Assembly (NCBI GenBank): GCA_036501145.1
Contig: DASYAV010000155.1
Coordinates: 6,809-70,808, forward strand
Source of the DNA: PALSA-505 sp036501145
GTDB lineage: Bacteria; Actinomycetota; Actinomycetes; Streptosporangiales; Streptosporangiaceae
Length of the DNA: 64,000 nt
Direction of reading: 5' to 3'
Shown: positions 36,079-46,081 of the stretch, piece after piece
How the letters are laid out: each line of letters begins with the position of its first letter
Numbering within the stretch: position 1 is the first letter of the stretch
Notes under the pieces: model-generated
Told to the model about the DNA's origin: nothing
The model's database searches: none
The model's input: only the letters and a program-made list of their open reading frames with translations
Made by a program: the position numbers and the translations under genes

Positions 36079-36093
36079 AGTGGTCTGACCTCA
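36079..36093 (+). promoter_or_regulatory. Operator-like 15-mer, site 6 (upstream of GH2 gene)
   Basis: Reads AGTGGTCTGACCTCA, one mismatch from consensus, 42 nt before the GTG start of the GH2 gene. It lies in a 203-nt spacer with an AT-richer segment (36012-36075) likely to hold the promoter. Confidence 0.75.
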
Positions 36094-36135
36094 GAGCACC
36101 TCCCCGAGCCGCGCTCAAGACGAGAGGGCAAGCAG

Positions 36136-39100
36136 GTGGCCAACCCCCCGCACGGAACAGCAGCCCGCCCATCAGCCACGCGCCAGACATCAAAGATCGC
36201 CGACGTTTCCAGGCGCGGTTTCCTGCGCGCCGCCGCGGGCGCCGGGACCGGGCTGGCCGCCTGGTCGCTGCTGGGCAGCGCGAGCCCGGCGCTGGCCGCC
36301 ACCTTCGGCGGCCGCCGCGCGGCGGCCGCGAACGGCCCGGCCAGCCTCACTGCCGCGCTGAACGCCGACTGGCTGTTCGGCGGCGTCGCGACGTCAGGCA
36401 GCAGCGACCCGGGATTCAACGACTCCGGCTTCGCCCGTGTCACGGTGCCGCACGTGGTCACCCCGCTGTCCTGGCGGGACTGGAACCCGGCCGCCTGGCA
36501 GCAGGTGTGGATCTACCGCCGCCACTTCGACCTGCCGCCCGGCATGGCGAAACTGCGCGCCTTCGCCACCTTCCAGGGGGCGATGACCACCGCGACCCCG
36601 ACCTTCAACGGAACGCAGCTCAGCCAGCACCAGGGCGGCTACCTGCCGTTCGGCTACGAGCTGACCAGCCAGTTGCAGGCGCGGGGCAATGTGCTCGCCG
36701 TCGCGCTCGACGCCACCTGGCAGAACGTGCCGCCCGACGGCAACCCGGGCGGCGCCACGTCGGTGGACTACCTCGAGCCCGGCGGCCTGTACCGCGAGGT
36801 GGCCCTGCAGTTCGTCCCCCAGGTTTTCATCGCGGACGTGTTCGCCAGCCCCACCCAGGTGCTCTCCTCCTCGCCCGGGGTGTCGGTGCAAGCCACGGTG
36901 GACGCGGCCGTGGTGCCCAGCGCCCCGGTCAGCGCGGTGGCCAGGCTGCAGTCCGGCGGCCGCACCCTGGCCACCGTGTCGGCGCCGGTGCAGATCAGCC
37001 AGGCCGGCCAGGTCACGGTGAACCTCCAGCTGACCCAGCTGGGTTCCATCGAGCTGTGGGACAACGACAATCCCAGCCTGTACAACGTGGTGGTCACGCT
37101 GACCATCGGCGGCCAGCCGGTGCACGACTTCACCCGCCGGATCGGGTTCCGCGAGGCGGTGTTCCAGTCTGACGGGTTCTTCCTCAACGGCAACCGGGTG
37201 AAGCTGTTCGGCCTGAACCGGCACCAGATCTTCCCCTACGCCGGGATGGGCATGCCGGCCCGCGTCCAGGCCCGCGACGCGCAGCTGCTCAAGCAGCTCA
37301 ACTGCAACATGGTCCGCTGCTCGCACTACCCGCAGTCCCCCGACTTCCTGGACGCCTGCGACGAGCTGGGCATCATGCTGTGGGAGGAGACCCCCGGCTG
37401 GGGCTACCTCGGCAACGCCGCCTGGCAGCAGATCTTCCTGGCGAACGTGCACGACATGGTGGTCCGCGACCGCAGCAGGCCCTCGGTGATCATCTGGGGC
37501 GTGCAGCCCAACGAGGCACCCAGGAACGAGACCCTCTACGACCAGTCCAAGGGGATCGCCAACCAGCTCGACGGCACCCGTCCCACCTCGGGCACCGAGA
37601 CCGCCTACAACACCACGGACTGGGACCAGGACGTCTTCGCCTACGACGACTACCACAGCAGCAACGGCAACGCCGTGCTGGAACCACCGCTGCCCGGCGT
37701 GCCCGCCTACCTGGTCACCGAGGCCGTCGGGGCGCTGGACGGGGCGCCTTTCTACCGCTGGATCGACACCCAGGACGTCCAGCAACTGCAGGCGAAGATG
37801 CACGCCCAGGTGCACGACATCGCGGCCTCGCAGGACGCCTACTGCGGGCTGCTCGGCTGGTGCGGCATCGACTACGACTCGCTCAACGGCAACATCTACA
37901 CCGACGTCAAGTGGCCGGGCGTCACCGACACGTTCCGCTTGATGAAGCCGGGCGCCGCGTTCTACCTGTCCCAGCGCGACCCGGCCACCGGGCCGGTCAT
38001 CGAGCCGTCCTTCTACTGGGACTTCAACCCGTACTCCCCCGTCACCGTGCTCGGCGGCACCGCGACGATCTGGTCGAACTGCGACACGATCAAGGTGTAC
38101 CTGAACGGCGCGCCGCAGGCCACGCTGAGCCCGGACACCACCGGCTACCCAAACCTGGACTACCCGCCGTTCCAGTTCGACGTCAGCCAGATCGACGGCT
38201 CGGACCTGCCCGAACTGCGGCTCGACGGCTACATCGGCTCCCGGCTGGTGCTTTCGCGGTCGTTCGCCGCCAGCACCGCGGGCGACCGGCTCGAGCTGAC
38301 CGTGGACGACACCCATCTCGTCGCCGACGGCTCGGACGCGACCCGGGTGGCCTTCCGCGCCGTGGACCGGTTCGGCGCCCCGCGCCCCTACGTCAGCGGA
38401 GACGTCACCGTGTCGGTGCAGGGGCCGGCGGTGTGGCTGGGCCAGGTGCTCAACCTGGCCAGCTCGGCCGACCCGGTGCAGGTCCAGCCGGGACAGCAGA
38501 GCGCGGTGGGCCTCACCCTGGTCAACGGGGGCTTCCCGTTCGCCGCCAACGGCGGCGTCGGCGGTGTCTACCTGCGGACCCTGCCGGGCCAGCCCGGCGA
38601 GATCACCGTCACCGTCAGCCACCCGGCGCTGGGCCGTGCGACGGCGCGCATCACCGCCACCGCGCCACCGCCGTCTCCGCCCTGGCTCGACCCGCCCGGT
38701 GGGCAGCAGCCCACCCCGGAGCAGGCGATGACCTTCACCGGTATCAGCCTGGCGCTGGACGTGCCGTCCGGGTGGTCGGCCAGTGCGACCTCCCCCACCA
38801 GCTTCACCAGCCTCGCCCCCGGCGCGAAAGCCACCGCCACCTGGAACGTCACCGCGCCGTCATCGGGCACCCAGGGCGGCACGGTCACCGCGTCGGCCAG
38901 TTTCACACTGGACGGCAGCCAGGTCAGCCAGGGCACCGACGTGCCCATCTCGCTGGTGACCAGCCTGGCCGACGCGTTCAGCAACACCGGCATCAGCGAC
39001 GACTCAGACGTCACGTCGGCCAACTTCGACGGCGTCGGCAACAGCTTCTCCGCGCAGGCGCTGGCCCAGGCCGGGCTGACCCCCGGCGGCTCGTTCAGCT

Positions 39101-39552
39101 CCGGCGGGATCAGCTTCACCTGGCCCAACGTCCCCTCCGGCAGCCCGGACAACGTGCTGTCCGAGGGGCAGACGATCCTGGTCAGCGGGTCGGGGACCCA
39201 GCTGGGCTTCGTCGGCGCGGGCAGCCCCAGCAACGAGGGCGGCACCGGCACCATCTACTACACCGACGGGAGCACCAGCAGCTACATGGTGACCCTGGAC
39301 AACTACTTCACCCCGCCCGCCGACCTCACGAACCAGATCGTGGCGCAGATGCCCTACTGCAACGACTCCAACCCGGCCACCGAGGGCCACGGCCAGCCTG
39401 GGCAGCGCCAGCAGACCGTCTACATCTATTGCGCCACGGTGCCGATCGCGCTGGGCAAGACCGTGCGGGCGGTCACCCTGCCGGCCGGCGGCAGCGCGCC
39501 GGGCGGTGGCCGGGTCACCGGCATGCACGTGTTCGCGCTAGGCGTCGGCTGA
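36136..39552 (+). CDS. Tat-exported GH2 family glycosidase (beta-galactosidase-like), multidomain
   Basis: An 1138-aa enzyme. I choose GTG 36136, behind GAGAGGG. The N-terminus carries a twin-arginine signal (SRRGFLRAAAGAGTG, about 25-39). The GH2 sugar-binding, Ig-like and barrel domains follow: RIGFREAVFQSDGFFLNG, LLKQLNCNMVRCSHYPQSPD, GVQPNEAPRN with the probable acid/base Glu (about 460) and AYLVTEAVG with the probable nucleophile (about 529). Beta-sandwich domains, a NEW3-like domain and the shared C-terminal module (947-1138) complete it. Beta-galactosidase, glucuronidase or arabinosidase activity are all possible in GH2. Operator site 6 is upstream. Its 3' end overlaps the convergent DMT gene by 15 nt. 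Confidence 0.87.
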   Translation: MANPPHGTAARPSATRQTSKIADVSRRGFLRAAAGAGTGLAAWSLLGSASPALAATFGGRRAAAANGPASLTAALNADWLFGGVATSGSSDPGFNDSGFARVTVPHVVTPLSWRDWNPAAWQQVWIYRRHFDLPPGMAKLRAFATFQGAMTTATPTFNGTQLSQHQGGYLPFGYELTSQLQARGNVLAVALDATWQNVPPDGNPGGATSVDYLEPGGLYREVALQFVPQVFIADVFASPTQVLSSSPGVSVQATVDAAVVPSAPVSAVARLQSGGRTLATVSAPVQISQAGQVTVNLQLTQLGSIELWDNDNPSLYNVVVTLTIGGQPVHDFTRRIGFREAVFQSDGFFLNGNRVKLFGLNRHQIFPYAGMGMPARVQARDAQLLKQLNCNMVRCSHYPQSPDFLDACDELGIMLWEETPGWGYLGNAAWQQIFLANVHDMVVRDRSRPSVIIWGVQPNEAPRNETLYDQSKGIANQLDGTRPTSGTETAYNTTDWDQDVFAYDDYHSSNGNAVLEPPLPGVPAYLVTEAVGALDGAPFYRWIDTQDVQQLQAKMHAQVHDIAASQDAYCGLLGWCGIDYDSLNGNIYTDVKWPGVTDTFRLMKPGAAFYLSQRDPATGPVIEPSFYWDFNPYSPVTVLGGTATIWSNCDTIKVYLNGAPQATLSPDTTGYPNLDYPPFQFDVSQIDGSDLPELRLDGYIGSRLVLSRSFAASTAGDRLELTVDDTHLVADGSDATRVAFRAVDRFGAPRPYVSGDVTVSVQGPAVWLGQVLNLASSADPVQVQPGQQSAVGLTLVNGGFPFAANGGVGGVYLRTLPGQPGEITVTVSHPALGRATARITATAPPPSPPWLDPPGGQQPTPEQAMTFTGISLALDVPSGWSASATSPTSFTSLAPGAKATATWNVTAPSSGTQGGTVTASASFTLDGSQVSQGTDVPISLVTSLADAFSNTGISDDSDVTSANFDGVGNSFSAQALAQAGLTPGGSFSSGGISFTWPNVPSGSPDNVLSEGQTILVSGSGTQLGFVGAGSPSNEGGTGTIYYTDGSTSSYMVTLDNYFTPPADLTNQIVAQMPYCNDSNPATEGHGQPGQRQQTVYIYCATVPIALGKTVRAVTLPAGGSAPGGGRVTGMHVFALGVG

Positions 39553-40425
39553 GGCCTGCCGCACCGGCGCGGAACCGTCCTCCTGGGCGTGCGTGCGGGC
39601 CAGCGACCGGGACAGCTCCACACAGCCGACCCCGACGAGCAGCACGGCGATGATCTGAATCGCCAGCCAGCCGCCGGTGCGCAGGTCCTCGCCGAACACC
39701 GTCACCCCGTAGGACACGCTGATCAGCGCGTCACCCAGGGTGAGCGGCGGCTGCGCCGCGACCAGCGACCCGGCCTGCAGCGCGTTCTGCAGCAGGAACA
39801 GCGCCCCCACGCCGGCCGCCGCGGTGCCGTACAGCTCCCAGGAGGAGAAGAACGCACCGGCGCCCTGGCTCAGCGCGGCCATGGCCCCCTTCATCAGCGC
39901 CGCGGTCAGCGCGTAACCGCAGGCCGCCGCCAGCGCAAACGCCGCGGCGCGGAAGTCGCCGCGCAGCCGGATCCCGGCGATGATCAGCACCGCCTCGAAC
40001 ACCGCGGTCACGATCAGGGTGGCCGCCCACACCCGCAGCGGGGCCCGGTCCACCCCGCCCGACGGCGCCGCGGCGGCCAGCCCGGCACCCAGGCTGACTG
40101 TGACCAGGACCACCGCGTACCACGTGGTCTTGGGCACCGGACGGCCGACCAGCCTGCTCGCCAGCAGCAGGGTGAACGGCAGCTCGATGATGAAGATCGG
40201 CTGCACCAGGGCGACCGGCCCGTTGGCCAGCGCGGTGGCCTGGCACACCGCGGCGATGATGATCAGCGCGATGCCCGCCAGCCACACCTTGCGCTTGACC
40301 AGGTAGGCCAGCAGCGACAGGTGCAGCGCCCGCGACGCCGGCGCCTCGCTGGCCGCCATCCGCTGGCACACCGACGCCGCCCCGTTGGCAAGCGCCGTCA
40401 GCAGGGCGAACAGGACCGAGACCAC
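39538..40425 (-). CDS. DMT (EamA-like) family membrane transporter
   Basis: A 295-aa protein with about ten hydrophobic segments arranged as two similar halves, typical of the drug/metabolite transporter superfamily. Examples are ANGPVALVQPIFIIELPFTL in the first half and SVSYGVTVFGEDLRTGGWL in the second. GTG 40425 lies 9 nt after the stop of the CynX-like gene, with GTAGGA as ribosome-binding site, so the two are probably cotranscribed. Substrate unknown. The C-terminus is charged and cytoplasmic. Confidence 0.8.
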   Translation of the reverse strand: MVSVLFALLTALANGAASVCQRMAASEAPASRALHLSLLAYLVKRKVWLAGIALIIIAAVCQATALANGPVALVQPIFIIELPFTLLLASRLVGRPVPKTTWYAVVLVTVSLGAGLAAAAPSGGVDRAPLRVWAATLIVTAVFEAVLIIAGIRLRGDFRAAAFALAAACGYALTAALMKGAMAALSQGAGAFFSSWELYGTAAAGVGALFLLQNALQAGSLVAAQPPLTLGDALISVSYGVTVFGEDLRTGGWLAIQIIAVLLVGVGCVELSRSLARTHAQEDGSAPVRQASADA

Positions 40426-40434
40426 CGCGGCATC

Positions 40435-41658
40435 CTACCTTTCCGCCGGCTCCGGTGCAGCGGGCGAGGCGCGCAGCAGCACCGCGTCCCGCGCGGCCAG
40501 CCAGCCCGCGGCCAGCTCGGCCGCGCACAGCACGAGCAGCAACGCGATGGGCACGTCCCAGCCGCCGGTCGCGTCGTGCAGCAGCCCGACCGCGAGCGGG
40601 CCGGTGGTGGCCAGCAGGTAGCCGCCCCCCTGGGCCAGCGCGGACAGCGACGCCGCGGTCATCGGGTCGGGCGCCCGGATCACGGTGAACAAGATGGCCA
40701 GGCTCAGCGACGCGCCCTGGCTCAGGCCGAGCAGCAGCACCCACGCCCAAGCTCCGCCGAGCGGCGCGTACAGCACCCCGGCGATGCCCGCCGCGGTGGC
40801 CATCACGGTGGGCACCACCAGCACCCGCTGGCTGGCCATCCGGTGCGCGATGACCGGGATGAGCAGCGCGGTCACCGCGTTGCCGAAGTTCATCAGCGCG
40901 CTCAGGTCACCGGCCCGCGACACGTCCATGCCGCGGTCCTGCAGCAGCGTGGGCAGCCAGGACAGTGCCGCGTAGTAGGTCAGGCTCTGCAGGCCCATGA
41001 ACGCGGTCACCTGCCAGGTCAGCGCCTGCCTGGCGATCGGGAGCCGGGCCGTGTTCCCGGCGGCCGGGGCCCCGGGGCCCGCCACCGGTTCGGGCTGGGT
41101 GCGGTACCGCCGCTGCGGCAGCCAGACCGCGAACGCGATCACCGCGGGCACCGCCCACAGCCACAGCGTGAACCGGACCGGCCCGCCGAGCCAGCCGGCC
41201 TGGCCGGTGTCCCGGTACAGCGGCACCGCCAGCAGCGAGCCGAGCACCGAGCCCACGGCCAGGCACAGCAGGTAAGCGCCGATCAGCAGGCCGGCCCGGC
41301 TGGGCTGGCGCCGCTTGACCAGGCTGGGCAGCAGCACGTTCATCAGCGCGATCGCGGCCATGCCGAGCACGGTTCCCGGGTACAGCAGCCAGCTCGGCAG
41401 CGCGCCGCGCAGCGCCAGCCCGGCGGCCAGCAGGGCCAGCGCGCCGAGCAGCACCCGTTCCTCGCCGAACCGGCGGCTCAGCGGCGCCGCCACACCGGAG
41501 AACACGCCGAAACACAGCACCGGGATGGTGGCCAGCACGGTCACCCCGGCCGGGGACAGGTGCAGCCGGGGAGCCAGTTCGCTGAACACCGGCGGCAGGC
41601 TGGTGATCGCGGCCCGCAGGTTGAACGCGAGCACCATGATCCCGGCCACCAGCAGCAC
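40435..41658 (-). CDS. MFS transporter, CynX/NimT family
   Basis: A 407-aa, 12-segment major facilitator protein. The first segment with FNLRAAITSLPPVFSEL is a hallmark of the CynX (cyanate / nitroimidazole export) family. A Pro-rich central loop lies at about 195-215. The start is GTG 41658, without a convincing ribosome-binding site, so a slightly different start is possible. The aconitase gene ends 100 nt upstream on the same strand. Family firm, substrate unknown. Confidence 0.82.
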   Translation of the reverse strand: MLLVAGIMVLAFNLRAAITSLPPVFSELAPRLHLSPAGVTVLATIPVLCFGVFSGVAAPLSRRFGEERVLLGALALLAAGLALRGALPSWLLYPGTVLGMAAIALMNVLLPSLVKRRQPSRAGLLIGAYLLCLAVGSVLGSLLAVPLYRDTGQAGWLGGPVRFTLWLWAVPAVIAFAVWLPQRRYRTQPEPVAGPGAPAAGNTARLPIARQALTWQVTAFMGLQSLTYYAALSWLPTLLQDRGMDVSRAGDLSALMNFGNAVTALLIPVIAHRMASQRVLVVPTVMATAAGIAGVLYAPLGGAWAWVLLLGLSQGASLSLAILFTVIRAPDPMTAASLSALAQGGGYLLATTGPLAVGLLHDATGGWDVPIALLLVLCAAELAAGWLAARDAVLLRASPAAPEPAER

Positions 41659-41758
41659 GACGCCGGCCCGGCGCGCCGGATGCGGGCCAGTGCTCGCTGG
41701 CCCGCCGAGCGAGCTCTGCCGCGTGCTCAGTTCCTGGCCGCCATGTTCTGCTGCTGGC

Positions 41759-44491
<2,733 letters not shown>

Positions 44492-44538
44492 CTCGCACCG
44501 ACCTCCTCGTAGATACGCCGACACCAAGCATCATATAT

Positions 44539-44550
44539 CTTGACGTCAAG
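44539..44550. promoter_or_regulatory. 12-bp perfect palindrome upstream of acnA
   Basis: CTTGACGTCAAG at 44539-44550, flanked by AT-rich sequence (tatat before, ctat after) in an otherwise GC-rich region, 48 nt before the acnA start. A candidate repressor site or promoter element. The binding protein is unknown. Confidence 0.5.
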
Positions 44551-44622
44551 CTATCTGCCGGGGGTGGCACGGATGGCTGCGGACCCGGGGGCGCGGGCCG
44601 GCGGACGGGGGCGCTCAGCCAG

Positions 44623-45864
44623 TCAGAGGTTGCCGCGGCGCTCCTGCTCGCGCTCGATCGACTCGAACAGCGCCTTGAAGTTCCCCTTGCCGAAGCCGAG
44701 CGACCCGTGCCGCTCGATCAGCTCGAAGAACACCGTGGGCCGGTCGCCGAGCGGCGCGCAGAAGATCTGCAGCAGGTAGCCGTCCTCGTCCCGGTCCACC
44801 AGGATGCCGCGCGACTGCAGCTCATCCACCGGCACCCGCACGTGGCCGATCCGGGCCCGCAGCTCGGGGTCGGTGTAGTAGGCGTCCGGGGTGGCCAGAA
44901 ACTGCACGCCGCGCGCCCGCAGCACGTCCACCGTGGTCAGGATGTCGCTGGTGGCCAGCGCGACGTGCTGCACCCCCGGCCCGCCGTAGAACTCCAGGAA
45001 CTCGTCGATCTGCGACTTGCGCTTGCCGACCGCGGGCTCGTTGAGCGGGAACTTCACCCGGTGGTTGCCGTTGGCCACCACCTTGGACATCAGCGCGGAA
45101 TAGTCGGTGGCGATATCGTCGCCGACGAACTCGGCCATGTTCACGAAGCCCATCACGTTGTTGTAGAACGCGACCCAGGCGTCCATCCGGCCCAGCTCCA
45201 CGTTGCCCACCGCGTGGTCCACCGCCTGGAACAGCCGGCGCGGGACGCCCTCGGGCCGGGCCACCGCCGCCTGCGCGGCGACGTACCCGGGCAGGTAGGG
45301 GCCGTGATAGCGGGTCCGGTCGATAAGCGTGTGCCGGGTGTCGCCGTAGGCCGCGATGGCCGCGATCCGCACCGTGCCGTTCTCGTCGGTCTCGTCGTAG
45401 GGCTCGGTCAGCACGGTGGCGCCCTGGTCGCGGGCGTGCTTGACGCACTTGTCCACGTCCGGCACGGACAGCGGCAGGTCCAGCACGCCGTCGCCGTGCT
45501 TGCGGTGGTGGTCGGCCAGCGGGCTGCCCGGCCGCACTCCCCCGTTGACCACGAACCGCGCCGACCCCGACTTGAGCACGTACGACTTAGCGTCCGGGCT
45601 GCCGGTCTCCGGGCCGCGGTAGGCGACCAGGTCCATGCCGAACACCGCCTGGTAGTAGTGCGCGGTCTGGGTGGCGTTGCCGGTGACCCAGACGATCGCG
45701 TCCAGCGCGGTGACCGGGAACGGGTCGGTGGCGTCGTCGTAGTCCACCAGCCCGACGAGCTCCCTGAGCTGGCCCGGCGCCAGGCCGGCCTGCGCCTCGG
45801 TCTCGGTCAGCCCCGTGTCGGTCAGCCCCGTGTCGGTCAGCCCGGTGTCCGTCAGCTCGGTCAT
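44623..45864 (-). CDS. hpd: 4-hydroxyphenylpyruvate dioxygenase
   Basis: Converts 4-hydroxyphenylpyruvate to homogentisate in tyrosine catabolism, using non-haem iron. The 413-aa protein has the two-fold VOC architecture with the iron ligands in FQAVDHAVGNV (His), GPGVQHVALATSDI (His) and PTVFFELIERHG (Glu). The C-terminal GFGKGNFKALFESIEREQ is the family's closing helix. ATG 45864 follows AAGGGG. The first 20 residues are an LTDTG-type repeat from three 15-nt units, absent from the core family. No other tyrosine-degradation gene is adjacent. Confidence 0.95.
   Translation of the reverse strand: MTELTDTGLTDTGLTDTGLTETEAQAGLAPGQLRELVGLVDYDDATDPFPVTALDAIVWVTGNATQTAHYYQAVFGMDLVAYRGPETGSPDAKSYVLKSGSARFVVNGGVRPGSPLADHHRKHGDGVLDLPLSVPDVDKCVKHARDQGATVLTEPYDETDENGTVRIAAIAAYGDTRHTLIDRTRYHGPYLPGYVAAQAAVARPEGVPRRLFQAVDHAVGNVELGRMDAWVAFYNNVMGFVNMAEFVGDDIATDYSALMSKVVANGNHRVKFPLNEPAVGKRKSQIDEFLEFYGGPGVQHVALATSDILTTVDVLRARGVQFLATPDAYYTDPELRARIGHVRVPVDELQSRGILVDRDEDGYLLQIFCAPLGDRPTVFFELIERHGSLGFGKGNFKALFESIEREQERRGNL
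45806..45850. repeat. 15-nt tandem repeat, three copies, at hpd 5' end
   Basis: Three units of gtcagccccgtgtcg type (the third with two changes) encode repeated LTDTG residues directly after the hpd start codon on the minus strand. Confidence 0.9.
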
Positions 45865-46081
45865 CGTCCAGCCCCTTCCCGTCGCGCCGCAACCTGTATG
45901 GCAAACTTCAGCGCTCAACGCAGGATGATGCAAGCGAAGCCGTTCATCCTGGGCAGTTTGTATAGCTCTGACCGCGGCTGACTGGCAGCTTTGATCATTT
46001 TGATAACGATGAACGGCTGCGCCTTGCCGGGGCAGCGCAAGTGCCGGGGGAATGGGGAAGCGGGCGGGGCGGGGTGGGGCG
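45865..46081. promoter_or_regulatory. hpd upstream spacer
   Basis: A 217-nt spacer of lower GC content (notably 45895-46020) between the hpd start and the GH65 gene end. It should hold the hpd promoter. I see short palindromic pieces (agcgct near 45911, tgatcatt near 45994) but no motif I can assign. Confidence 0.4.

Noticed and set aside
36037..36135. Upstream start for the GH2 gene at 36037
   Set aside because: It would place operator site 6 inside the coding region and put 33 extra residues before the twin-arginine signal.
24268..39552. A polysaccharide utilisation locus of the Bacteroidetes Sus type
   Set aside because: No SusC/SusD-like genes are present. Uptake is by ABC and MFS transporters, as expected for an actinomycete.
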